A DNA stretch of 64,000 nt from Hermatobates lingyangjiaoensis (lineage: Eukaryota; Arthropoda; Insecta; Hemiptera; Hermatobatidae), in the NCBI GenBank assembly GCA_026182355.1, contig JAPFBL010000166.1, positions 372,001 to 436,000 of the forward strand, read 5' to 3'. Under the pieces are notes generated by a model, which saw only the letters and a program-made list of their open reading frames with translations, was not told where the DNA came from and did not search any database. Positions 12,848-25,880 of this stretch are shown one piece after another; the first letter of the stretch is position 1, and each line of letters starts with the position of its first letter. Made by a program: the position numbers and the translations under genes.

Positions 12848-13354
12848 TCAGTTATTTCAAGCATACTTCGAAGACACTGAAAGTACTTTTTACCCAATGA
12901 AAAAAAAAATGTAAATTATTCAAAAATAGAAATATTTATTATATTTTAGATTATTATATGAAATGATAAAAGTTGAGATGTAATAAATATTGTTATAGTT
13001 ATGTTTTTTAAAGAGTATGAAAATTTGTCCAGTTTAGTAGTAAATCAAGAGTCTAGGTAAATCAACTATTTTTTTTATGTTAAGTACAACTTCTCCAGAA
13101 GTTGAGTTTGTGAGTTTCTTTTCTAAAGCTCTCTCAAGCATCGGTGTAAATTTAACTTTATTTCCATGTTTATTCAGCCTCCTTTGATAATATAACTTCA
13201 TTGCCTACGACTTATTGCATTGGAGTTTACTCTATAAGTTTACATTTTTCTCTTTTCATGGACTATAGTTTTGTGCAATTCGTTATATAGTCCACATTAT
13301 ATTTATTTACTAATGTAGTATATTTCTTAGAAGACTCTTTTCTATCTCAAATCC
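12848..13354 (+). repeat. Dispersed ~500 bp repeat, copy 2
   Basis: Second copy of the repeat at 9,871-10,367, same orientation, with small indels and substitutions throughout. The two copies lie about 3 kb apart with unrelated sequence between them. Confidence 0.85.
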
Positions 13355-15794
13355 ATATTGGATCAGTCATTCTGCTGATAGAATTATTAGAACAGTGGTA
13401 GAACCCATGTATCTGATCAAATATTACATCATTTGATGTACACCAGCTACTGAGCCCTCATGATGTCTTCCAATATAGGTGAAATATTGTAAGATGCTGA
13501 GATTCATATAAAATCGAACAAACTTCCATAACAAGTTTAAAGGAATAATATTTCAATGCGAATATACTTGATAATGTGTGTGATACATTAGCAAGTTTTA
13601 TGATGGAAAAACTGGAAATGTGGTCTTTGAACTAGTGTCAGTTTCATGGTTTTAAATTTGTACTAGAGTGGACACAAATTTTCCATATTGGTTGCAGTAT
13701 TAACTTAGATATAGAACTTCTTTTCTAAATGTGACCCAGGATAATGCAAGACTATAGTTTGTTATCTTTAGTAGATGTAAACCATTTTATTCTGTCTTCC
13801 CAAAAAAGTATATATTTCTATAAGGTATATAATTACTTTCAATTATCTGAACTTCCAAAATCTGTACATAGGGTATTGGGCAGTTTTCTGACATTGTAGT
13901 TTCCTGATTTATATGACAAAGTGAATCAAAATACTTCTCGCTTATATTTTATTTGCTTATTTACTGTTACTATAACTAAACAGAAAGCATGACCTAACAA
14001 AACTTTACACGCTAATGATAAAGACTGTCACAATCCAAATGCGTAAAATGCAGCCAAATTAAAAATATGTTTTGCATTTGTTCAGCATACTTACTAGCCA
14101 TGTATTGTTCTTGGTATTCCCACCATTAAGCGCCATACTGACTAGTAAATACGCTCCTGTAGAAAAAAAGTCATCCTCGGATGTCGTTCCTCTCGAGCCC
14201 TCCAGTGCCTCACAGTTTTACAGGTGCTCCATATCCATAGTAAGCAGTCCATGGAGAGCGTAGTCATTGGATAGAAGGACGCATATTCTGTGGAAGCGGC
14301 TAGGAAGACGTGGCCTGTTACGGCCCGAAAGACTGCTACAGCTAGTGATTATGGTAGATGCCTTCCCACATTTCTCCCTCTGCTACTCTCAGGTAATCCC
14401 TTTTCATCTTTTTCTTAATTACCGAGTATATATTGCTTTTGGTCGATTGTAATGAAAAGGTATGGAAATACTGACTGACTAGAATGAAGTCAAAACAGAA
14501 AAGAACTTTGTCTATTGGGTCCCATGTGTGCCAAATGACAATATTCGTAGAGACGCTGTTTTATGAGGAAACCGCTTAGTGTGTAACCTATAGACGTCTT
14601 CTTTCAAGACAGACTCATATACATAACTATATTTGATATACAATGCTTTGCTATTTCTGTTTTTACTTTACTATGCTTAATCATCAGGGAAAGTGCCAAC
14701 TCTAGGGTATATTAGGGAAGTTTGATGAGAGCATTGAAAATCATTAACAGTTTTTTTTTAAAAACATATCGTTTTAGCAGGTTAGGAATAGTTTAAGTTC
14801 GTGATAATTTCACCAAAAACTAAGCCTTATTACTACCAAACGAATTAAAGGCTTTGCTAAGTAAAGGCTTTTGAGGAACGGATTCTGTATATTGATTTCG
14901 AAAGATATTTAAAGTTTGATCAAATTTTTGCTGTTTTATCACTTTTTATTTAAATTCCAGATAACTTCTTCAATAATAATTCATATTTATTAGAATTGTT
15001 AATGCTGCCAATTTTGAATCAGTAGAAAAGAAAAGGATTCATGTAATAAATACACAATTGCTAAAGTATTCTTAAAAAAGAAGACTATAAAAAAATCTAT
15101 AAAAAAAATACATGGTGATTCGATTTGGTTGAATGACAATATTGACGCAGACTGAGTCCATGAATTTTTAACAGCTTTCGATATGAGGCTTCATTTCTAA
15201 TCAAATCAGCTATTCTGATGGAAATAAAGATCAGGTTTTAGTGACAACCGTCATTGGCAATTCACAGCACCATCTGATTTTTATTTTTTTTTCTTTTTTC
15301 AGCTAAGCAAGCATTGTTTCTAAAAAAAAATGTATTAAAGATTTAGTACTACTCACGGTCTTAATAAGCGATCACCTATCTTTGAACCATTTATAAACGA
15401 CTTTTTCCTCAAGCTATAAAATTCCCAAATATAATTAATTCAATTTTTTAGAAACTTCTTATGATCGATAAAAAAAATTAATTTTCATTAGCACATTATA
15501 ATTTATCTGCAGAACATAAATTGATTCTTCCTGTGACTGCTTATAATTGGGATTAATTTTTCAAAGTCATTATGTATAAAAAAAATTCTGAAAATTCAGT
15601 TTGGAAGATTATTGAGTTTACTTCAAACAACTACTAAAAACTTTTAATTGGACTAAATTTTTGTAAAATTTTATAAAACATTAAGCCATTATTTGTCGAA
15701 TACCTAATAATGAATAAAAAAAAATCAGAAAATCTTCTTATACACCTAGGTTAATATTTGAACAATAATTCAGTAATAAAGTTAACTCACCACA
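13355..15794. other. Intergenic DNA with a GC-richer patch
   Basis: Positions 14,070-14,350 are less AT-rich and contain two short open frames (63 and 61 codons) with no recognisable domain. The rest is AT-rich without structure. Confidence 0.45.
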
Positions 15795-15855
15795 AATGAT
15801 TGAAGATAATCTCTCTGAGGCCTTTCGTTTATCACGTTGTCAGAGAGCAAGAGAA
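15795..15855 (-). ncRNA. Degraded hammerhead-like motif, family D, single copy
   Basis: On the minus strand the order is TCTCT, CTGACAA, a 10-nt stem II region, GAAAGGCCTC, AGAGA. The box differs from CTGANGA at G8 (A here), so catalysis is doubtful. Stem III is the self-complementary AGGCCT and the stem I strands TCTC/GAGA are complementary. It belongs to the family seen at 34,914-35,059 and 53,985-54,512. A (TA)n run lies at 15,932-15,957. Confidence 0.5.
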
Positions 15856-15989
15856 TACAAGTTGTGGGCAGGTTATGGATTTTGATTTAAAGTTGAATGA
15901 AGATTGGCATCGTTGACAATATTTTCCCCTGTTACTATTATATATATATATATATATACTTGATTATTTTCAGTATTTGAAAATGAAAT

Positions 15990-16170
15990 TGTAAACGTGT
16001 TGGGGTAGGGGAGGTAAAGGTATACTATCCAGGGATGCTGGCATGGGTCAGAGAGGCGTCAATTACTACCGTCCCTCGCGTGCCTCTGCGATCACCCCAT
16101 ATTGACCCGAGGTCACGGTATCAAAACATCCCCTCTCTTCAACCAACCCCTCTTTTATTAACCTCACTGT
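15990..16170. other. GC-richer island
   Basis: About 180 bp with much lower AT content than its surroundings, including GTCCCTCGCGTGCCTCTGCG near 16,070. No frame and no known element recognised. Confidence 0.35.
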
Positions 16171-16364
16171 CTGCATTGGTTTTTATCAAGAAAAAGAAAC
16201 TTTTAGGATGAGTCCTAAAATGTTTTTTTGATATTCCTAACATTATGAATATCATACGAGTATATGCTACTCCCTCTTCATTCAAAGTTCAATTGAAAGA
16301 TTTACTCCTACCCTTTTTACAAGGACTTCATTGAATTCACTTAATTAAAAAAAAGCATGAAACA

Positions 16365-16600
16365 CACCTTTTTTTTGACTCTTTACTTTAATTTAAGTGA
16401 ATTATAGTAATCATGAATAAATTTGATCGAGATATTTAACGGATTTACATGTTTGGAAGTCCTTCAAGTCCGTTTATGTGGTTTTGATAATGTCTGTCTG
16501 TGTGTATGTGGAGGTGGGCATCTAAAAGATTGTGGGCGATGATATAGATGTTATGGATCAAATTCATATTTTACGAAAAAAAATCTTATAGCGCAATTGT
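16365..16600 (+). repeat. Dispersed repeat T, head fragment (diverged)
   Basis: Aligns with the heads at 20,995 and 32,325: a CTTTACTTTAATT-type start, GATATTTAACGGATTTACATG, GAAGTCCTTCAAGTCCGTTT, a TGTCTGTCTGTGTG microsatellite and a GGATCAAATTCATATTTTAC segment. Confidence 0.65.
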
Positions 16601-17597
16601 ACCCAATTGTTTTTAGAAAATATTGAACCATCGAAAGGTTACTTTTTTGGCCAAAATATATTTTTAGTCAAAAAATTTTTTTTTCTCCTAAACTACTAAT
16701 TCTAGAATATTAAAACTTTGAGACTGTGATAAAATTGACAATAGCATTAACTGAAAACACTTGAAGGATTTTTTAGCAACCGAAAAAGTTAGCTCTGCAA
16801 TAATACTATGTTTGATTCTGAAGTTTGTAGGCAAGATACAGGTCATACTGTTTGACGGATGATTACAAAATTAAACCCTTAAGTAGCACGCATTGAGAAA
16901 ATGAGCTAAATATGTTTCTATAAAAATGATATTAAAAGGAATGGGTGGTATAGTACATCTTAGTAATTCAGAAAATGTTTTTAGCCCCAAACATTTAACT
17001 TTGAAAAATGACATTTTCATCCACAATCAACTTATAACTAGTATTCTATAGAAATAAGTATCAAGAAATTCCTATCACTACAAAGAACCATAAAGCTCTA
17101 AAAACTAAAAGCCCAAATTAAAAATAATTGATTATATGCTATATTAGACTGCTTTGTTTACATTGACTCAGAATTTTTTTCTCAAAATCAAATCAAACGG
17201 AATCATTGTTTAATACAAAAAAACTTGAAGATAGTCTACATTGTTAACATGATATGTAAGGTCAACAAACTTCATACAACTATTAAAAACGTCCAACAGC
17301 CATATAATAAAAGGACAGAAGCCCTCCAAGTTCTTTTAAAGTTGTTAATGAAATAGTGACGCTAACTACTTCATAAAACTTTTTAACGTTGATAAATAAT
17401 TATTTAACATTATTAATATGAAAATTTTATTCGAATAATAATCTTCATAAAACACAAAACCTATAACTAGGTTAAATCGACAGAATTGTTCTAAAACTTT
17501 TGGCTAACAATCTGAAGAAATTATGAAGCCGTAAAGTATCACTTTGACTTGAATTTTATAACTAAAATTTTGTCCTTCATTATGAACAAAAACTTAA
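16601..17597. other. Intergenic DNA
   Basis: The first part may continue the repeat T head at lower similarity, as both contain TTTTTGGCC or TTTTTTGCC followed by AAAA. The remainder is AT-rich with nothing recognised. Confidence 0.4.
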
Positions 17598-18249
17598 TTG
17601 TTTCAAGTAATAATCAATAACGAGAGTTACTTTATTGTAAAAAATATCGAAAAAGTATACTGTTATAGCTTTAAAGAAATGAAAAAAAAATTGAGCTTTT
17701 TCACTCAATATCACCTCCCAATCAAAATTATAAAAAAAATAATAAAATTTTTGTTAAATTTGAAAGAACTAAAAAAGGAAAAAAATTTGTGTTTATTGAA
17801 GGGTATCGGAAGCATACTTGATTTTCTTTCTATAATTCGGAATTATTTTTCTTTTATACCAGAAATAAAATTATCAGCAAACAAGAAACCAGTATATGTA
17901 AAAAAAAGTAATAATTCTCTTGTTTTGGTTCGCCATTTAATAGTTTCCTTTCAAAGAGAATATACTACAATATGAACAACTTGATGCATGACATCTCATG
18001 CAAGTAATACGGACACCTTTTTTGCTCATTAATAGGATCATCGCTCCTTTTTTGTCAATTGAAAACAGTGCAAAAATTGTGAATTTTACGAAACTAATAA
18101 CATTACGTCATACAAACGTGCAATATATAAATATGCCAATACTTGATCTCCATAGAATTTTATCATTGTATAAGGAGTTGTTTAATAACAGACTATATTT
18201 TTTATGTAAATACTCACTCTTTCAGAAATTATACTATTTCCGAACATAA
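17598..18249 (+). CDS. Two adjacent unrecognised open frames, doubtful
   Basis: Frames of 125 codons (17,598-17,975) and 83 codons (17,998-18,249) follow one another with a 22-bp gap. Both are rich in Lys, Ile, Leu, Phe and Asn, the composition expected from AT-rich noise, and show no domain, signal peptide or periodicity I recognise. The first is the longest frame in the window outside microsatellite and retroelement DNA, which is the only reason to list it. It could be a decayed gene, an exon or chance. Confidence 0.15.
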
Positions 18250-18291
18250 TGAAAATGCTAAGTTTATATCTAAAAAAAGAGTGATTTTAAT

Positions 18292-18335
18292 AAAAAATCT
18301 GAAGTGGCCTACTCTCAAATTTACTATAAGTAAAT
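18292..18335 (-). repeat. Short fragment of repeat T tail
   Basis: AAAAAATCTGAAGTGGCCT followed by TTTACTATAAGTAAA matches, in reverse complement, the end of each unit in the array at 21,830-24,255. Confidence 0.65.
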
Positions 18336-18527
18336 GGAATAAACTTATTAACAAGTAACAGAGTTTGTTATATTATAATATGACTATAGTGTAGATATAA
18401 AATTAACACTATGGTAGATATAATGAAACTTGAAATGATTGGTTTTATTTACTTAAAGTAATATTGTTATTTATAGTACCCAGTAGGTCATTCTACTGCA
18501 TAAGGCTCTAGTTTCATCTGTGATAAG

Positions 18528-18690
18528 TCTTGCATTTGACTTTTGTAATCCATTATACAGTTCCTGGTTTAATACAATCATATATTTCTACTAATTTAGT
18601 AGATTCAAGAGCTATTGAAAAAGGCCTCTTCATATCCATGTAGGAGGCTAAAGTGACTCATTTAATAATCAAAAGATGTTATATTTCTTT
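18528..18690 (+). repeat. Diverged local duplication, copy 1
   Basis: Matches 19,408-19,565 in the same orientation. Shared text includes TTTGACTTTTGTAAT, TTTAGTAGATTCAAGAGCTA, AAAAGGCCT, ATATCCATGTAG and ATGACTCATTTAATAATCAAA-type sequence. No coding signal. Confidence 0.75.
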
Positions 18691-19407
18691 AACCATAATT
18701 TATGGAACTGTTGCTGTTGATTTGCTCTATTGATGTGGCTGTTGTCACTTTAAAAATGTTTGATTACAAAAACCTTATCATGCTATTGGAGATATACCTC
18801 AATAGTTGTCATAATTAGGGTAATATTACTCTTCTAATATTTAAGATGTGAGTATTCATAGTAAGTTGACACCTAATGAAGAATGTCATGTCCATTCAAT
18901 CATCCGAAAAAATGTTTGGATGATTCAAATAAAAAAGCTCGATGGGTCAAGTAATGGTATGACTGCACAATTCGATGAGTCTCGGACCTTCAGTTTGATC
19001 CGAATAATAACTTCTCTATTCTGATGAATGATTTAAAATTTGTTATAATAAACAAACGTTTATAGCTACAACACAACAAATGAGATAATTAATTTTATTC
19101 TATTATTTTGATAATAATTTACTGGGGTGTATTCCATAGCTTAATAATGAAGGTTTAATTAAAACAAAAACTTAATTAACTATCAACAAGTTTGATATTA
19201 TGTTTGCTTAGAGTAATGTTTTGTGTAGACCAGTCTAGTTTTATAATTGTTAGAAAACACAAAATAAACATTTGTGTTTTCACTTAATGTACAGCTGAGT
19301 GTTTTTATCATTTCTTTGTAGTATGTTTTGAATTTTATTATCCTTGCATATTTATTAGCTGTTTGGAATATCTTCAAATCTTTGTCATTAAACCCTAAAT
19401 GTTTGTA

Positions 19408-19565
19408 TTTGACTTTTGTAATTCATTGTACAGATAATGGTTTAATACATCCATGTATTTGTGCTAATTTAGTAGATTCAAGAGCTAATTAAAAAGGCCT
19501 TTTAATATCCATGTAGCAGTCTAAAATGACTCATTTAATAATCAAAGGGTGTGATATTTGTGTTG
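19408..19565 (+). repeat. Diverged local duplication, copy 2
   Basis: Second copy of the segment at 18,528, about 880 bp away. The sequence between them shows no recognisable feature. Confidence 0.75.
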
Positions 19566-20995
19566 AAAAAATCATTTACTAGATCTTGTTAAATTTTAAA
19601 TCAATGTGAACCAATCCGACTGGCTCAGCAGGTATTCAATCATTCCAAGTTGAGTTTTCAAATTTTGTAGCTCAATGACCCTTTGTTGTCATTTAAACTT
19701 AATTTAATATTTTTTTGTAATTAATTTTTGAGTGATTTTGGACAAATTTTCCTTCTCTATTGTTTATTATTAAACATTAGAAAACAATTTTTAAATAATA
19801 AAATGTACGGTAATGCACATTTTAGTCCTTGTAATATCGATAAAAAATGTATTGAACTCATCGTCTCAAACGAACTATTTTTTTGTATAAATTCATCACT
19901 ACCTATCCAATGGTTTGACGTCTGTAGGACCCAAATATTGTCGGAATGAATCAAACTGAAAAAAATGTACAATTTATGTCAAAACTATTATTATTAGTTT
20001 TGGTTATTGAAGTATTATTTATTAGTTAAGTATTGGTATTAGGTTATTTCTGGTATTTTTTCAGTTAATGCTATTGCCATTACCATAATAATTCAAAACT
20101 TTCAACACCCTAGAATTACATGTTAGGGGAAAAAAAAGTTGTTTGAAAACGCATTTTGGCTAAAAGGTACTTTTAGATTCTTCAATATTTGAAGAATATT
20201 GTAGGACCTGCATAATAAGGCCCTACTTTTGTTGCAATATGAAGTCGGTTTATTAAACGTAAACGGTACAACCTGTAGCGAGTGCGAATACGCACTCACC
20301 CACCTACGTACACACTGACATCGTCGAAATACATCAGAAAATACATTAAGCATATCAAACATATATATCCATTAAAATTTTGTTATCAATTGTTTTATGG
20401 TTGCCATACTTTATTAATAGTAAAGTAATCCTCATAGTCAAGCAATAAAACAATGGGTTTGATTTACTAGACATTTCTTTTGGTATTAGGTTCGTTTAAT
20501 GAAAAGTAAAATTGTAGACCAAACAAAATTATACAGAAACTAAAAATATGAATTTTTATTCGTAGTGCTTATGTGAAAGATGCACTAAGTTTTTCGTTTT
20601 ATAATTGTGAGAAGAGTGAAAAACTGTTTTCACATTTTGTACAATAGAATGACACAAGTATTGTTTGGTTTTGCTCATAAGTTATGTAGTCTTATCATAG
20701 CCAAAACTATTTATATTTGCCAAATTTCATATTTTTATGTTCGACTTGACTCGTAGCAAGATTACAGTTTTTGTTTACAATTGTTTAAAATACATTCTAG
20801 CGTGCATATACTCAGATTTAAAAAAGAAGGTATTCAGGGAAAAACAAAAGTGTAAATACTTAGATACCTTCAAATAAAATTCATCTTGACTATTATATTT
20901 TAATAAAATTAAACTTATAGTAAAGTATATTGCACTCTAAACCGATTATCAATAGATGAAAGTTAATCCATTTCTGGAATTAATATGAACAACGT
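19566..20995. other. Intergenic DNA with an isolated repeat T end
   Basis: Mostly AT-rich without features. At 20,913-20,926 an ACTTATAGTAAAGT motif equals the tail motif of repeat T and lies only ~75 bp before the head of the next element, so it may mark the end of another copy. Confidence 0.45.
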
Positions 20996-20999
20996 TTTT

Positions 21000-23900
21000 A
21001 CTTTACTATAACTAAAGTATAGTGATCGTGAAAAAATTCGATCTCGAGATTTTGACGGAGTTACATGTTTTGAGGTCCCAGAAGTCGTTTTATGACGTTT
21101 TTACGATGATGTCTGTGTGTGTGTGGGTGGGTGGGTGGGTGGGTGGGTGAGTGTGTTAGCATTGCTTGTTACCACGCTCAAGGATATTTTATCCTTGGAT
21201 CAAGTTGATATTTTACACAAAAATGGGACCCATAAAGACGAAGATTCCTATTGTTTGGGAAGAATTATGCATGATGGGAAAGTCACTTTTTTTGCCAAAA
21301 ACCGTTTTTTAAAAACATTTATTTCTCCTAAACTGATAACCCTAGAGTTTTGAAATTTTGACATTATCTTTGAGGTTTCAAATGTAACAAACGAAAAATA
21401 TATTCAGAATTTTAAAAGAACAGGAAATATTTTTTTTTTCAATAAAATGTAAAAATTTTGACTTATAATTCAATCTCAAACCTTGTGAGAGCGATACAAG
21501 CCATACCGTTTGATGGAACAAAATGAAACTATGCCTAAAAATAGAACATTATGTGGAGAATGAGTTGAGATATTTTTTTCTAAAATTACATTCGCTATAG
21601 GGGCGTTACAGTACGATTTGTGTTTTCAGAAAATGATTTTTTGACGCTAAACGGCTCGTTAAAAAATAATGAAAATTTGACCAAAAATGGAACAAAAAAT
21701 TAGCAATTCATAAAAAAAAATCATGAAGTTTCAATTACGGGAAAGAGCAATAACGATATAAAAACTCTTTGTTTACCCTAGACTAAGAGATCACCTGCTA
21801 TACTTGTCGAATTTTTTGTATTTTTTTACATTGTTTACATTAACTTAGAAATTTTTTGAGCGAATCCACTGAGATAAAATTGATTTTATAAAGGAACAGT
21901 TTAAATTGTTTATTGAATTATATGAGATGTAAGAGGAATAATATTGTGCAGGAAAATGATAACACTCACTCAGAAAAAATTCGTATATATGTTATTTGAC
22001 AAAGGGGAAGGAAAATGATCTTATTAAGTACTAAGAAGCTTATTATTATTATTATTTTAAAGATTAAAATTCCCAGTATGATAATTCTATAAAAGACCAA
22101 AAATGTAAATGATAATTCATAATATAAATCTTTCGTTAGGAGATTAATTACTGTAATTATCGTACATCTTTAATTAACAAATCACCTTAAAACAACATTT
22201 TCTTCGCAGTTTAAGATGTTTTTCAGAGAAAAAAAGGGTATTTTCCTGTTTTAAATTTGAAAATGATACTTTAATATTCAATGTAGAAGGATGTCAAGTA
22301 AACGATGTAAGGAATCTACTGGCTGTTTGAACGAAAGCCATTCTCTTGTAGGAGAATAAATCGTTTCAAGAAATGTTCACTTTGGTTTTTCAAAAATGTT
22401 ATTACTGCTGTAGTTATACTAATGCAATTATTTGCAAATAATAAATTATCTGTGATGTACAAAAATAACCTTATAAAATGATATGTCCTTCAATCACTAT
22501 CAGTACTACCTCAGGAATGAAAGGCTAATAATTATATCCCATTTAGATGTTTACGTTATGCTTAAATGAGACGTTATGTTTTTATATACTCAAGAAATTT
22601 GACATTAAGTTACTTATAGTAAAGTAGAGTGTAGGCCACTCCAGATTTTTTTTCATTGTTTACATTGACTTAGAAATTTTTTGAGCGATTCCACTGAGAT
22701 AAAATTGATATTTATAAAGGAACAATTTAAATTGTTTATTGACTTATATGAGATGTAAGAGGAATAATATTGTGCAGGAAAATGATAACACACACTCTGA
22801 ATAAATTCGTATATATGTTATTTGATACTAAGAAGCCATAAAATTCAAAGTATAATAATTCTGTAAAAAACCAAAAGTGTAAAAGATAATTCAAAATTGA
22901 AATCTTTCGTTTAGAGATTAATAAATGTAATTATTGTACATCTTTAATTATAAATCACCTTAAAACAACATTTTCTTAGCTGTTTATGATGTTTTTCAGA
23001 GAAAAAAGTGTATTTTCCTGTTTTAAATTTGAAAATTTTACTTTAATATTGAATGTAGAAGGATGTCAAGTAAACGATGTAAGAAATCCACTGGCTATTT
23101 GAACAGAGGCTATGTTCTCTTGTAGGAGAATATTTCGTATCAAGAAATGTTCACTTTGGTTTTTCAAAAATGTTATTACTGCTGTAGTTATACTAAAGAA
23201 ATTATTTGCATCAGCTGTGTGATGTACCAAAAAAAGCTTATATATTGATATGTCCTTCAATCACTATCTGTACTACCTCTGGAATGAAAGACTAATTATC
23301 ATATCCGATTTAGATGTTAACATTATGCTTAATTGAGACGTTATATATTATATACTCAAGAAATTTGATATTAAGTTACTTATAGTAAAGTTGAGTGAAG
23401 GCCACTCCAGATTTTTTTACATTGTTTACATTGACTTAGAAATTTTTTGAGCAAATCCACTGAGATAAAATTGATATTTATAAAGGAATAATTTAAATTG
23501 TTTATTGACTTATATGAGATGTAAGAGGAATAATATTGTGCAGGAAAATAATAACACTCACTCAGAAAAAATTCGTATATATGTTATTTGACAAAGGGGA
23601 TGGAAAATGATCTTATTAAATACTAAGAAGCTTATTATTATTATTATTATTATTATATTTTAAAGATTAAAATTCCCAGTATAATAATTCTATAAAAGAC
23701 CAAAAATGTAAATGATATTTCATAATTGGAATCTTTCGTTTAGAGATTAATAAATGTAATTATCGTACATCTTTAATTAACAAAGCTCCTTAAAATAACA
23801 TTTTCTTCGCTGTTTAAGATGTTTTTCAAAGAAAAAAAGGGTATATTCCTGTTTTAAATTTTAAAATTTTACTTTAATATTCAATGTAGAAGGATGTCAA

Positions 23901-24225
23901 GTAAACGGTGTAAGAAATCCACTGGCTGTTTGAACGAAAGCCATTCTCTTGTAGGAGAATAAATCGTTTCAAGAAATGTTCACTTTGGTTTTTCAAAAAT
24001 GTTATTACTGCTGTAGTTATACTAATGAAATTATTTCAAATAATAAATTATTTGTGATGTACAAAAAAAGCTTATAAATTGATATGTCCTTCAATCACTA
24101 TCTGAACTACCTCAGGAATGAAAGGCTAATAATTATATCCCATTTAGATGTTTACGTTATGCTTAAATGAGACGTTATGTTTTATATACTCAAGAAATTT
24201 GACATTAAGTTACTTATAGTAAAGT
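21000..24225 (+). mobile_element. Repeat T: candidate non-autonomous element with inverted ends
   Basis: The left end ACTTTACTATAA (21,000-21,011) is the reverse complement of TTATAGTAAAGT at 24,214-24,225, giving 12-bp terminal inverted repeats. The head (21,000-21,400) recurs at 16,365 and 32,325, and the tail recurs at 1,357 and 18,292, so the unit is dispersed. The head carries a TG/GGGT microsatellite at 21,113-21,150. The body holds three tandem units (separate entry), each ending with its own copy of the end motif. No transposase frame and no target-site duplication was identified. A non-autonomous DNA transposon is the simplest reading; a satellite-like repeat is the alternative. Confidence 0.45.
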
Positions 24226-24255
24226 AGAGTGTAGGCCACTCCAGATTTTTTTTTA
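21830..24255 (+). repeat. Three tandem units of ~770-830 bp inside repeat T
   Basis: Units start at ATTGTTTACATT at 21,830, 22,655 and 23,421, so they measure about 825, 766 and 835 bp. Unit 2 lacks about 60 bp (an AAGGGGA-to-TTATTATT segment) present in units 1 and 3. Each unit ends ACTTATAGTAAAGT, then GGCCACTCCAGATTTTTT (end motifs at 22,612, 23,378 and 24,212). High similarity implies recent amplification. No coding capacity. Confidence 0.9.
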
Positions 24256-25705
24256 TTTGTTATTTTTGTAATAATATGAAAATTATTTTAAGTTAATTGC
24301 GCTATTAGTTTATGTAAACTCAGAATATAAAGAAGTAAATGCTTGCACTAAACTTAAGCTAAACTTTTTACGTTAATTTCTCTATTTTTTACTTTATTTC
24401 ACTGAACTTGCATCAGTGCAAGAAAGAAAACCTCATAAATATATCATTTGCTTTTGATGAAAATAGCAGAAGATTGTTTAATACGATTTCTGATTGAAAT
24501 ACTGTGAAACATTTATTTGCTCTCCTAATAAATTAAGTCGCAGTTATTAGGATATAGTGGGGGTAGTTTTCCTAGTAGAATGAATGTAAGCGAACTTTGA
24601 ACCCTATAGTTGGATTCATGTCTCAACACGTCAGTTGCCTTCGCGCTTCGCCTGACAGAACAGAGGAAAATTACGTCTCATGCTAAGGTATGCCTATTTG
24701 TTCAAAGATCATGTCCTATGATTTTATTTTACATCATTTTATTTATACATACCTCCACATACATTGAAAACAATATTTTATGCACTATACCTGTATTGAA
24801 AGTTAAATGGAAGTTACTTTACTTCTTTTTGATCCATCAATATCAAACAAAAAAGTATTGGCTCATGTAAAGTTTAGAGTAAAAAAATTTATAAGACTAA
24901 TCTAAAATAATTTGTTTGAAATACTTAAATAAAATTGTTTACAATGAAATGAACAATGCATAATTTCATTTCTTGGTCAAGTTGTTTTTTATTATTTTGC
25001 TAAGCAATGGTAATGAGCTAGTTTATCCCCTCAACACATTCCATGTTATTTTTCAACTACTCACTAGTTAGATATTCACTTCTATTAATTATGATTAGTA
25101 AATATGTTTCTGAAATTTACTTATTTAGAATATAGTTGTACAGGACTGTAGATTGTAGACTGTAGTGTGTACACAAACTTTCCGATACAATAATACTTTG
25201 GTCAAATGTACAATGTTAGACTTAGGGAACCTGAAATGTATATCTCTCTTAAAAAACTCAGTTTGGAAATTTTAACCCGAAATACAACCTTTTCATATTT
25301 TTATATTCCGTAAACAGGATAAATACAAGTAGAAATATAGTTAACTGTCATGAATAGCGTTCCAGTTGAGGTTTACCTCAAAATATAAAGGTATATTATT
25401 TATGCAGGAGTTCTTTAAATTGTCTTCAAGCTTTTTTTCTCGGAGTATACCTTAATTTACCTAGGTACTAAATACAACAGATCTATCAAATTTGGATCAC
25501 TGCTATAAATATATTGGCATCATTTTAAACATCGAATGTGGGACGTACGTTAAGAATGTTTATAGAAGTTTGTATTCGGTTAAATCATAATTTAATTCTT
25601 GAAGTGTTGCATAAATTACTTAACATATACTTTGTTTTATATTATAATTTGAAATAAATATTTCTTTTTTAAAGTAATGAAATGATATCTTCGCTATATT
25701 ATATG
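24256..25705. other. Intergenic DNA
   Basis: Around 24,600-24,720 the sequence is less AT-rich and holds an 86-codon frame without recognisable domains. Otherwise AT-rich with nothing seen. Confidence 0.4.
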
Positions 25706-25880
25706 GGTATTTCACATAAACACGTGAAATAACAATCAATGATCAAACCACAATAAGAAATGGGAAAACAAGACTAAGATATTTCAGTTGGGCTTTTGAC
25801 TCTGACGAAGACCGCTTGTTACTGTTGAAAGATCTTAGTCTTGTTTTCTCATTTCTTATCGTGGTTTGATCATTTATATG
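25706..25880. mobile_element. Head-to-head PLE fragment, hammerhead family F (copy 1)
   Basis: A minus-strand 3' fragment (25,706 to about 25,784) meets a plus-strand fragment (about 25,786-25,872). The plus arm carries the hammerhead-like motif: GACT at 25,798-25,801, CTGACGA at 25,802-25,808, a GACCG hairpin, GAAAGATCTT and AGTC at 25,837-25,840. The minus arm breaks off within the GATCTTAGTC region, before the core, and includes the terminal TTTCAC/GTGAAA hairpin of the family. Flanks are not (TA)n except weakly on the right. Confidence 0.75.
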
